Below, piece by piece: positions 34,154-41,395 of a stretch of DNA of 55,042 nt; the stretch's first letter is position 1; the number at the start of each line of letters is the position of its first letter. The notes under the pieces were generated by a model. That model saw only the letters and a program-made list of their open reading frames with translations. It was not told the origin of the DNA and ran no database searches. Origin of the DNA: an uncultured Clostridia bacterium (GTDB lineage Bacteria > Bacillota > Clostridia > Christensenellales > UBA1242); the NCBI GenBank assembly GCA_944381175.1, contig CALWKD010000012.1, forward strand, positions 1-55,042, given 5' to 3'. Position numbers and translations under genes: made by a program.

Positions 34154-34182
34154 AAAAAATTGAACCCGTATTCAATTTTTTT
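34154..34182. terminator. Bidirectional terminator
   Basis: AAAAAATTGAA (34154-34164) and TTCAATTTTTT (34171-34181) pair around CCCGTA, between convergent genes. The surrounding 34044-34210 is extremely AT-rich with no gene. Confidence 0.8.
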
Positions 34183-34210
34183 ATTAAAAAATGTCAAAAA
34201 ATGGCGTTTT

Positions 34211-35176
34211 TTAGCACTTAGGAAGAGCAAAAAGCACAATTTCTGTCGGATAATAATTTCCATTATAATTACGCAAATAAAATTTATAATTTTTATTTAA
34301 TTTGTGAATATATTTTGGTATTTGCCAAAGGTGATTGTTGTCGTGGTAGACAGAAATCAAGAGTTTTGGTGTGTCATTTTTGATGTGATTTTTTGCACCT
34401 TTTAAAGCCTCGATTTCGTCACCCTCAATATCCATTTTTATCATTGTGATTTTTTCTTCAATGTCACGGTCAAGGGTTGTGCATTTCACTTTTGTGAGAG
34501 TTGAAATTTCTTGGAAATTTGCATTTTTCGCATTGAGATTTATAGTCTGATTTGCGGAACTGCTGATTTGATTTTCTTGGATAAAAGTGTAACCGTTTTT
34601 ATTTTTTACTGCCATTTCTTTGAATATTATGTTTTCATATTCCTTTAAATTGTTTTTTGAAACCTCAATGATTTGAGGGGTGATTTCGTAGCAATAAATC
34701 CTTTTGTATGTGGTCGAATAGGAGTTTATAAAATCTAAAGTTGTCTCGCCATAGTATGAGCCGACATCGACAAAAACCTCGTCATTTGCTTTGGGTATCA
34801 GGTCAAGATTGAAGTAATGTTTAAACCTGTTTTCAGACGTCCTTTTCAGAGTTTGAATGTCAAAATTTATCCAATTGTTTAAGATTGAAAATAGGAGAAG
34901 TTTGCTGCTGTAATCTTCCAAATTCTCATACAACCATTTCAACTCTTTGCAATGGGAGTGGGTGTCTTTTGCCTTTCGCTCGAAGAAATCTATTTGGTTG
35001 TGGGCGAAATCAATTCTTCCCCAGAAAGGATATTTGTCGAGATATCTTTTCAGTGAAATTTGCAAGTTGAGTGGAAGAGAAATATATTGCCTAAGAATGT
35101 GCTCCAGCAAGGCATCATAATCTGTCTTTTCAATAAAGGATATGAGTTCGTTGAATTTAAAATCTACTTCGTTCAT
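34211..35176 (-). CDS. FkbM-family methyltransferase
   Basis: A 321-residue protein. The C-terminal 200 residues form the SAM-dependent domain: VFVDVGSYYGETTLDFI (motif I), IYCYEITPQIIEVSKNN and the FkbM signature IKMDIEGDEIEALKGA. The N-terminal 120 residues are helical and unfamiliar. FkbM enzymes O-methylate sugars or polyketides; surface glycans are the usual target in bacteria of this kind (inference). GGAGAC precedes the ATG at 35176. Confidence 0.88.
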   Translation of the reverse strand: MNEVDFKFNELISFIEKTDYDALLEHILRQYISLPLNLQISLKRYLDKYPFWGRIDFAHNQIDFFERKAKDTHSHCKELKWLYENLEDYSSKLLLFSILNNWINFDIQTLKRTSENRFKHYFNLDLIPKANDEVFVDVGSYYGETTLDFINSYSTTYKRIYCYEITPQIIEVSKNNLKEYENIIFKEMAVKNKNGYTFIQENQISSSANQTINLNAKNANFQEISTLTKVKCTTLDRDIEEKITMIKMDIEGDEIEALKGAKNHIKNDTPKLLISVYHDNNHLWQIPKYIHKLNKNYKFYLRNYNGNYYPTEIVLFALPKC

Positions 35177-35323
35177 TCTGTCTCCAAATTTTGGTTATGG
35201 TGTTGCGTAATCTTTAATATGTATGCTGGTGAGATTTTGATTGTGACTGGTTGCATTTTGAAAATTTGAGTTTTTGCAAAAAAAATTTTATATAAAATTT
35301 TGTTTAAAAATTGCCTAAATTTG

Positions 35324-35354
35324 AATGACAAAAGAAGTTGAAATGTTTTATAAT
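35324..35354 (+). promoter_or_regulatory. Possible promoter of the alcohol dehydrogenase gene
   Basis: TATAAT at 35349-35354 with ATGACA/TGACAA at 35324-35330, spacer 18-19, about 18 bases before the GGAGG. Confidence 0.45.
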
Positions 35355-35378
35355 TGAACTAGGATTAAAAGGAGGGAT

Positions 35379-36530
35379 ATGGAAAAATTTATTTTTAACG
35401 AATGTGTCTACCTAGGCTCAGGTGCAAGGGTTTGCCTTTCTGATGAGTTGAAAAAACGAGGCTTCAAAAAAATCCTCATTGTGACTGATGCGACCATTAT
35501 CAAAAGTGGAGTTTTGCAGAAAGTTACAGAAGGTCTGGACGGGAGTGTTGGTTACTCAATTTTCAGCGACATCAAACCAAACCCAACTGTCAAGAATGTG
35601 CTTGACGGACTTGCTGCTTTGAAGAAGAGCAAAGCAAATGCAATTGTTGCTGTTGGTGGTGGAAGTGTCATTGACACAGCGAAGGCAATTGCAATCATCA
35701 AAGAAAACAAGGAGCATAAAGATGTTTTGAGTTTGGCGGGAGCGGTCGACACAAAACACAAATGCTTCCCACTTATCGCTCTTCCAACCACAAGTGGAAC
35801 TGCCGCAGAGGCGACAATAAATTATGTCATCACTGATGAGAAGTCAAAAAGAAAACTCGTTTGTGTTGACCCACACGACATTCCAATTTTGGCGATTGTT
35901 GATGCAGAACTTATGCAAACAATGCCGAAGTCGCTGACCGCAAGCACTGGAATGGATGCACTCACTCACGCTGTTGAGAGTTTGATTACAAAGGGTGCAA
36001 ATCAGTTTAGTGATATGTTTGCTTTGGAGTCCATCCGCACAATTGCAAAATATCTTTTGCCTGCATACAAAAATGGTGACGATATGCTTGCAAGAGAAAA
36101 AATGGCGTATGCACAATACATCGTCGGAATGGGGTTCAGCAGTGTTGGGCTTGGAATTGTTCATTCAATGGCACACGCTTTGGGTGGAAGATTTGACATC
36201 GCACACGGCACTGCAAACGCAATGCTCTTGCCGACTGTTATGGAATACAATGCAGACTCTTCGGCAAAACCAAAATACAGGCTCATTGCGGAGTGCTTTG
36301 GATTGGACACCTCAAATATGACCGACGACAAATGTGTCAAAGCTGCTGTCAAAGAAGTCAAGGCACTAAGCAAGAAGTTGGGGATTCCGAAATCACTCTC
36401 AGAGTTCAACATCAAAGAGAGCGACCTTGATGCGTTGAGCCAAGATGCGTATGTTGACATATGCACAGGCGGAAATCCAAGAGAAACAAGTGTCGAGGAC
36501 ATCAAAAAATTGTTTAAGTCAGTTTTGTAA
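35379..36530 (+). CDS. Iron-containing alcohol dehydrogenase
   Basis: The 383 residues follow family III (iron-dependent) alcohol dehydrogenases. Present are the NAD(P)-binding AIVAVGGGSVIDTAKAIAI, PLIALPTTSGTAAEATIN and the metal-binding region (STGMDALTHAVES, GIVHSMAHALGGRFDIAHG). They interconvert alcohols and aldehydes, for example lactaldehyde and propanediol. It is first in a group with a FIST sensor, an aldehyde dehydrogenase and a flavin reductase-like protein. GGAGG lies close before the ATG. Confidence 0.95.
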   Translation: MEKFIFNECVYLGSGARVCLSDELKKRGFKKILIVTDATIIKSGVLQKVTEGLDGSVGYSIFSDIKPNPTVKNVLDGLAALKKSKANAIVAVGGGSVIDTAKAIAIIKENKEHKDVLSLAGAVDTKHKCFPLIALPTTSGTAAEATINYVITDEKSKRKLVCVDPHDIPILAIVDAELMQTMPKSLTASTGMDALTHAVESLITKGANQFSDMFALESIRTIAKYLLPAYKNGDDMLAREKMAYAQYIVGMGFSSVGLGIVHSMAHALGGRFDIAHGTANAMLLPTVMEYNADSSAKPKYRLIAECFGLDTSNMTDDKCVKAAVKEVKALSKKLGIPKSLSEFNIKESDLDALSQDAYVDICTGGNPRETSVEDIKKLFKSVL

Positions 36531-36664
36531 TTTTTCAAAATTGCGACATTCCAATCGTTCATTTTTAAGAGTTTTACTGCTAATTTTATTTTGCTACATA
36601 TTCTTACTTACTTTTAGATTTAAACCTCAAAAAAATTAAATCAAGAAAAAAAGGAGAAAAACAA

Positions 36665-37834
36665 ATGAAAGCATTAACAGGTTACAGCACAAACAAAAAT
36701 TCTTACGAGGCGGGACTTGAAGCAGCCAAAATGGCTGGAAAATCTAAAGACGCAAAATTGGTCTTTGCGTATATGAGTTGTGATTACAAAATTAAAGATG
36801 TTATCAAAGGAATTAAAGAAGTCTATGAGTGTCCAGTTATTGGAAACACTTCGTTCACTGGTGTGATTATGCCAGAGGGCTACATCGGTGGGGACAAGCC
36901 TTTTGTGGGCATTATGGTTTTGAGCGACCCAAATATGATTGTTGGGGTTGGATTTGCCGACAGAAAGGCGTTCCAAAGTGCAAGAGACGCTGGCGAAAGT
37001 GCAACAAAACACGCAAGAATTATGACAAAGATGCCTTACAGTGATGAGCCAGACCTTATGTATATGACGGCCAGCCCAACAGAAGAAGAGTTCTTCTTGA
37101 AAGGTGCAAACAGAGTTGTGGGAAGAGTTCCACTTTTTGGAGGCTCTGCTGCGGACAACACCATCTCTGGAAACTGGAAACTCTATCTTGACGGAAAAGT
37201 CACTGACGAAGGAGTTGCAGTTGCACTCATCTATATGAAAGGTGGATTTGTAAATGAATTTACTGGGGCTTATCGTGAGACAAAAGATATGGGAATTATC
37301 ACGAAAGTTGAGGGAACAAGAAGACTCGTTTCCATTGACGGTGTGCCAGCGGTGAAAAAATATGCCAAATGGCGTAATATGAAACCTAGTCAACTTATGG
37401 GAGATGCTCTGCTTTCAGAGACAATCACAAGCCCTCTTGGTGTCAAGGACAGACTTGGCGATTTGATTGCCATAAGACACCCTATGTTTGCAAACGATGA
37501 TTACTCAATGAATATCGGGGCAAACCTTGCAGAAGGGACAACTGTCATCAGAATGGAAGCGACTGTTGACGAACTTATCTCTTCAGTTGGCGAGACGCTT
37601 AAGAAATTGAATAAAGAACTCAAAAAACCTGCTGTTTGTTATCACCTTGTTCACTGCGGTGGAAGACGTGCTGGCATTGACAGCAGAATTGATGAAGTTT
37701 ATGAAGAAATCAAGAAAAATGTGGGTGATGTTCCGTTTATTATGGAGTTTACTTTCGGTGAATATGGCTATGAAGATGACGGAAGAAACACAACTGGCGG
37801 ATTGATGCTTTCCTTCACCGCTTTCACAAAGTAA
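36665..37834 (+). CDS. FIST-domain protein (FIST_N and FIST_C)
   Basis: A 389-residue protein with both FIST halves (GKSKDAKLVFAYMSCDYKI, VPLFGGSAADNTISGNWKLY, LGDLIAIRHPMFANDDYSMN, FTFGEYGYE). FIST is a predicted small-ligand sensor, usually joined to signalling domains; here it stands alone between two dehydrogenase genes. It may sense an aldehyde, amino acid or other metabolite, though that is inference. AAAAAGGAG precedes the ATG. The aldehyde dehydrogenase gene follows after nine bases. Confidence 0.9.
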   Translation: MKALTGYSTNKNSYEAGLEAAKMAGKSKDAKLVFAYMSCDYKIKDVIKGIKEVYECPVIGNTSFTGVIMPEGYIGGDKPFVGIMVLSDPNMIVGVGFADRKAFQSARDAGESATKHARIMTKMPYSDEPDLMYMTASPTEEEFFLKGANRVVGRVPLFGGSAADNTISGNWKLYLDGKVTDEGVAVALIYMKGGFVNEFTGAYRETKDMGIITKVEGTRRLVSIDGVPAVKKYAKWRNMKPSQLMGDALLSETITSPLGVKDRLGDLIAIRHPMFANDDYSMNIGANLAEGTTVIRMEATVDELISSVGETLKKLNKELKKPAVCYHLVHCGGRRAGIDSRIDEVYEEIKKNVGDVPFIMEFTFGEYGYEDDGRNTTGGLMLSFTAFTK

Positions 37835-37843
37835 GGAGGGGTT

Positions 37844-39277
37844 ATGCAAAACATCATAAATGGAAAATTCGTTGATGCGATTGGCAAGAAAACTATGGAC
37901 ATTGTCAATCCATACACTGGAAAAGTGATTGATAAAGTGCCTTACAGCACCGAAAAAGATGCAAAAAAGGCGGTTGAGTGTGCGAAAAAAGCACAAAAAT
38001 CTTGGAAAAATGTCCCTGTATACAAAAAAGTGGAAATTTTGAAAAAGTTTATGGATTTGGTTGACCAAAACAAAGACGACCTCTCAAAAACTTTGTCCAA
38101 AGAGACTGGGAAACCAATCACTCAGGCGTATGCTGAAATTGCAAACATCAGAATTTCGTTTGAGGCTTTCTGCGAGAAGGCAAAACATTTGTATGGAAAT
38201 GTCGTCCCTGCTGGCACAGAGGCTGGACAGGATTACACCTTGCAATTCACAACAAGGGAACCTCTTGGAGTTATGGTTGCTATCATTCCTTTCAACTTCC
38301 CTTGTGATTTGTTTGACCAAAAGGTGGCACCAGCAATTCTCGCTGGAAACACTGTCATTGTCAAACCTCCTCATCAAAATCCATTGACGCTTGTCAAACT
38401 TACCGCACTTTTGAAAGACGCTGGACTTCCAAACGGAGTTGTTCAGGTTGTGACAGGCGACGGAGTTGTTGGGAGTGCTCTCGCAAAGGATAAGGATGTT
38501 CACGGGATAACCTTCACTGGTTCGACCGCTGTTGGAAAAATCACATACCTCAATGGTGCTGAGCATCTTGCACACGTCGCTTTGGAACTTGGCGGGAATG
38601 ATGCTTTCATTGTGCTTGACGATGCAGATGTCGACTTGGCGGTGGAAGAAGTTGTTTGGGGAAGAATGTATAACACTGGGCAAGTTTGCTGTGCAAGCAA
38701 GAGATTTATCGTGCAAAAAGGTGTCTTGAAAGAATTTGAAGAGAAAGTTGTCGAAAGAATAAGCAAACTTGTTGTCGGCAACCCGCTGGATAAAAAGACT
38801 GAAATCGGTGCTCTTATCACCAAATCTGCTTGTGAAAAGGCTGTTGGTCAAATTGAAAAAGTGGTTGAGCAAGGCGGAAGAATTATTTACGGCGGAAAGG
38901 CTGAGGGTGCTGTTTTGCAACCTACAATCATAACCGACATTCCAAAGACCGCCGATGTTGCAAGAGATGAGGAGATTTTTGCTCCAGTTGTGAGCATTAT
39001 TCCTTGCGAAACAGTCGATGAGGCGGTTGAGATTGCAAATTCTTCTTGCTATGGACTTTGCGGGTGCGTCTTCACAAGCGATATGAAGACCGCTTTTGAT
39101 GTTTGTGCAAGACTTGAATGTGGCGGAACTGTCATAAATGGTGCAAGTTTCCACCGCAGTTTTGAGATGCCTTTCGGCGGTTACAAGATGTCTGGAATTG
39201 GAACAGAAGGAGTTATGAGCACTTTCGACCAAGTAACCAAGACAAAAACCATTACGCTTAAGAATATTTACAAATAA
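37844..39277 (+). CDS. NAD(P)-dependent aldehyde dehydrogenase
   Basis: A 477-residue protein of the ALDH superfamily. The cofactor region (AIIPFNFPCDLFDQKVAPA, TFTGSTAVGKI), the general base ELGGNDAFIV and the catalytic cysteine in NTGQVCCASKRF are intact, and EIFAPVVSII and FGGYKMSGIG close the fold. The closest types are lactaldehyde and succinate-semialdehyde dehydrogenases; the substrate is not certain. It is co-transcribed with the FIST gene (GGAGG directly before the ATG) and pairs functionally with the alcohol dehydrogenase. Confidence 0.95.
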   Translation: MQNIINGKFVDAIGKKTMDIVNPYTGKVIDKVPYSTEKDAKKAVECAKKAQKSWKNVPVYKKVEILKKFMDLVDQNKDDLSKTLSKETGKPITQAYAEIANIRISFEAFCEKAKHLYGNVVPAGTEAGQDYTLQFTTREPLGVMVAIIPFNFPCDLFDQKVAPAILAGNTVIVKPPHQNPLTLVKLTALLKDAGLPNGVVQVVTGDGVVGSALAKDKDVHGITFTGSTAVGKITYLNGAEHLAHVALELGGNDAFIVLDDADVDLAVEEVVWGRMYNTGQVCCASKRFIVQKGVLKEFEEKVVERISKLVVGNPLDKKTEIGALITKSACEKAVGQIEKVVEQGGRIIYGGKAEGAVLQPTIITDIPKTADVARDEEIFAPVVSIIPCETVDEAVEIANSSCYGLCGCVFTSDMKTAFDVCARLECGGTVINGASFHRSFEMPFGGYKMSGIGTEGVMSTFDQVTKTKTITLKNIYK

Positions 39278-39309
39278 GATATTTGAAAAACAAAAGTTAA
39301 AAACAAATG

Positions 39310-39347
39310 CAAAACTTTGCCAAGAGGAGAGACTTGGTAATGTTTTG
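39310..39347 (+). other. Imperfect hairpin between ALDH and flavin reductase genes
   Basis: CAAAAC (39310-39315) pairs with GTTTTG (39342-39347) and CCAAG (39320-39324) with CTTGG (39333-39337). There is an internal loop and a purine loop. It has only weak terminator character. Confidence 0.35.
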
Positions 39348-39422
39348 TTGTGCTCAAGTTTTCGGAAGAGCAATTTTAAAAAGTGATTTTTAAGAGTATA
39401 AATTTGTGGAGGAGTGTGTTTT

Positions 39423-39986
39423 ATGAGAAAGAAAATCAAAACAACTGAGGCAATTTTTCCAATGCCTGTGCTTATGATTGCGACTTACAACGAGGACGAA
39501 AGTGTCGATGTTATGAATGCCGCTTGGGGAATGATGCTTGACAGAGACTATGTCGTTTTAAACTTGACAGAAACTCATAAAACGGTCAAAAATATCAAGC
39601 GGAGAAAGGGATTCACAGTCAGCATTGCCGATGCAAAACACGTCGTTGAGGCGGATTTTTTCGGAGTTGTTTCGGCGAATACGACACCAAACAAGTTTGA
39701 GAAAAGCGGTTTGACTGCGACAAAATCATCCTACGTTGATGCTCCAATCATCAATGAATTCCCAATTTGTATGGAGTGCGAATTTGTGGAATATCAAAGC
39801 GATGAATATGGTTGCGGAGTGGTTGGCAAAGTTGTGAATGTCACTGCGGATGAAAAGGTGATGACAAACGGAGAAGTTGACATTTCCAAAGTTGACGCAA
39901 TCGCTTTTGACCCTTACACTCACGGATATTACAAAGTTGGAGAGCGTGTTGGAAATGCCTTCAAAGACGGGTTTAAGTTAAAATAA
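39423..39986 (+). CDS. Flavin reductase-like FMN-binding split-barrel protein
   Basis: A 187-residue protein with the split-barrel pattern of flavoredoxin/flavin reductase-like proteins: FPMPVLMIATYNEDESVDVM, NAAWGMMLDRDYVVLNLT, FTVSIADAKHV and VVGKVVNV. They bind FMN and often pass electrons or reduce flavin. The start is taken at 39423 with GGAGG at 39408-39412. The GTG at 39414 overlaps the ribosome site. It ends in a clear terminator. Confidence 0.88.
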   Translation: MRKKIKTTEAIFPMPVLMIATYNEDESVDVMNAAWGMMLDRDYVVLNLTETHKTVKNIKRRKGFTVSIADAKHVVEADFFGVVSANTTPNKFEKSGLTATKSSYVDAPIINEFPICMECEFVEYQSDEYGCGVVGKVVNVTADEKVMTNGEVDISKVDAIAFDPYTHGYYKVGERVGNAFKDGFKLK

Positions 39987-40012
39987 AAATCCATTTAACA
40001 TTTTATATTATC

Positions 40013-40044
40013 AAAAAAGCGTGACAAATCTGTTACGCTTTTTA
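40013..40044 (+). terminator. Terminator of the flavin reductase-like gene
   Basis: GCGTGACA (40019-40026) pairs with TGTTACGC (40031-40038), flanked by A and T runs. Confidence 0.85.
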
Positions 40045-40112
40045 TCTTTGTGGCAGGAAGACTCAATTATTCAAGTATTTAAAATTTGCTCAAAAATAGT
40101 CATAAAAATGAT

Positions 40113-40245
40113 TTATACGAGGTTTAAAAAGTTTGTGATTTTCTGCCTATTTTCGGTCTTGTATGAAATGTAAAAGTCCATTTTTGCTTCGTCGTCCAAA
40201 ATTGGTATGGCAATTCTGCCAAGTTCGGCTTGGTTTGGGAGGGTG
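40113..40245 (-). pseudogene. C-terminal fragment of a LysR-type regulator
   Basis: On the minus strand the end of the frame reads TLPNQAELGRIAIPILDDEA and then KMDFYISYKTENRQKI before a stop. This resembles the last strand of LysR-type effector domains. Upstream of about 40245 the same frame is only the reverse of the SDR gene, so the rest of the regulator is gone. Confidence 0.45.
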
Positions 40246-40968
40246 ACATTGGTGGCAAAACTTGGAATTGGAAAGGCAATTGCTTTAAGTTTTGCAAGAG
40301 AGGGGGCAAAAGTTGTTATTGTTGGAAGAGGAGAGTCTGCACTCAAAGAAACGGCAATCCTTTCCGAAAACATCTCATGCGTCGCGGGAGATATAACAAA
40401 TTCGCAGACGGTGAAGAAAATTGTTGAAAAGTTGGAGACGGATTTTGACGGAAAATTGGATATTCTTGTCAACAATGCTGGCTGGTGTCCTGTTCAACCT
40501 ATCACCGAGGTGACTGTTGAGGACTATGACAAGGCGTTCAATCTTGATGTGAGAGCGGTTGTTGATTTGACGACTCAAACTCTTCCGCTTATCATTAAGG
40601 CGAAGGGGAGCATCATAAATCTCTCAAGCGTTGGAGCGACACATCCTGCTAAGAATCTGTCGATGTATGTCGGTGCTAAGGCTGCAATTGAAAATTTCAC
40701 AAGAGTTTGGGCTTTGGAACTTGCAGAGTATGGAGTGCGTGTCAATGCTATTGCTCCAGGTGCGATTGAGACAAACATTTGGAATGTCACTGACCTATCT
40801 CCAGAGGACGCCAAAAAGCACAAAGATGGAATCGCAAGTGGAATTCCTTTCAAACGCTTTGGGACTGCGGAGGAAGTTGCAAAAGTTGCGCTCTTTTTGG
40901 CAAGCGACGAAGCAAGTTATGTGAGTGGTTCGATTTATGCGGTTGACGGTGCATCAGGTGCGATGTAA
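40207..40968 (+). pseudogene. Short-chain dehydrogenase/reductase lacking its N-terminal nucleotide-binding strand
   Basis: From about 40264 the protein is a normal classical SDR: GIGKAIALSFAREGAKVVIV, ILVNNAGWCPVQP, INLSSVGATHPAKNLSMYVG with the catalytic Ser-Tyr-Lys, and a normal C-terminus (GSIYAVDGASGAM). The start is wrong. The usual first strand and TGGxxxGIG are replaced by a reading (MAILPSSAWFGRVTLVAKLG) that lies on the reverse of a LysR fragment, and no ribosome site precedes the ATG at 40207. I read this as a 5'-truncated gene at a deletion joint. A short functional product is unlikely because the cofactor loop is lost. Confidence 0.65.
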
Positions 40969-41091
40969 TTGTAATATCATTTTCACTTAATTTTCTCTAA
41001 ACAACCAAAAAGTTAATACGATTGCAGTTTTTTCAAGAAAAATTGTCGAAAGATGATATTTTTAAAGTGAGATTAGTTTATATTAAAAAAT

Positions 41092-41137
41092 AAAGACGAA
41101 TGGAAATAGGTTTGAAGTTTTCCGTCGTCTTTTTTTG
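41092..41137 (+). terminator. Terminator downstream of the SDR remnant
   Basis: AAAGACGA (41092-41099) pairs with TCGTCTTT (41125-41132), with an inner GGAAA/TTTCC stem, then a T run. It separates the broken SDR from the CRISPR-Cas locus. Confidence 0.75.
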
Positions 41138-41197
41138 TTGTTTGTGTTTCCTTTTGTTTGAAATTTTCGATTTTTTTCATTATCTGTGACAAAGTTT

Positions 41198-41226
41198 TTG
41201 GTCTAATTTTGGTTTTGTAATATAAT
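41198..41226 (+). promoter_or_regulatory. Possible cas operon promoter
   Basis: Perfect TATAAT (41221-41226) with a weak TTGGTC 17 bases upstream. Transcription from here would carry the full complement of tracrRNA in the cas9 leader. Confidence 0.45.
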
Positions 41227-41271
41227 CATTTTAAGTGATTGCAATTCAATTATAACATAAATGAGTTGGGC

Positions 41272-41298
41272 AAAAAAAGAAAGTCCCGAAGGACTTTC
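41272..41298 (-). terminator. tracrRNA terminator
   Basis: GAAAGTCC and GGACTTTC pair around a UUCG tetraloop (on the RNA), followed by seven U. Confidence 0.9.
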
Positions 41299-41355
41299 CT
41301 GTGCCACTGCACTTTGATTAGAATACATTTATTTGAACTCGTTATGTTATTCTAC
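41272..41355 (-). ncRNA. tracrRNA: tracrRNA of the type II-A system
   Basis: Transcribed away from cas9 and predicted to be about 84 nt. Its 5' part is complementary to the CRISPR repeat. A lower stem of six pairs (repeat GUUUGA with UCAAAU) is followed by an asymmetric bulge of two (GA) against four (GAGU) bases. An upper stem of at least 14 perfect pairs (repeat GUUAUGUUAUUCUA) completes the duplex. This is the same layout as in Streptococcus pyogenes. Downstream are a short GUGC-AGUG-GCAC hairpin (41301-41312) and the UUCG terminator hairpin. The 5' end is inferred from the promoter. Confidence 0.88.
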
Positions 41356-41361
41356 ATCGGT

Positions 41362-41390
41362 ATTGTAACACAAAAATTTTGAGAGGTCAA
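41362..41390 (-). promoter_or_regulatory. tracrRNA promoter overlapping the cas9 ribosome site
   Basis: On the minus strand TTGACC (41385-41390) and TACAAT (41362-41367) are 17 bases apart. The -35 overlaps the cas9 Shine-Dalgarno (GAGAGG, 41381-41386), so tracrRNA and cas9 control are physically interlocked. Confidence 0.75.
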
Positions 41391-41395
41391 GCGAA

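Noticed and set aside
38084-39439. 451-residue minus-strand frame
   Set aside because: It lies exactly opposite the aldehyde dehydrogenase gene, whose codon pattern leaves the reverse frame open; no family features.
40113-40475. 120-residue minus-strand frame as a complete gene
   Set aside because: Only the last 40 or so residues look like protein; the rest is the reverse of the SDR.
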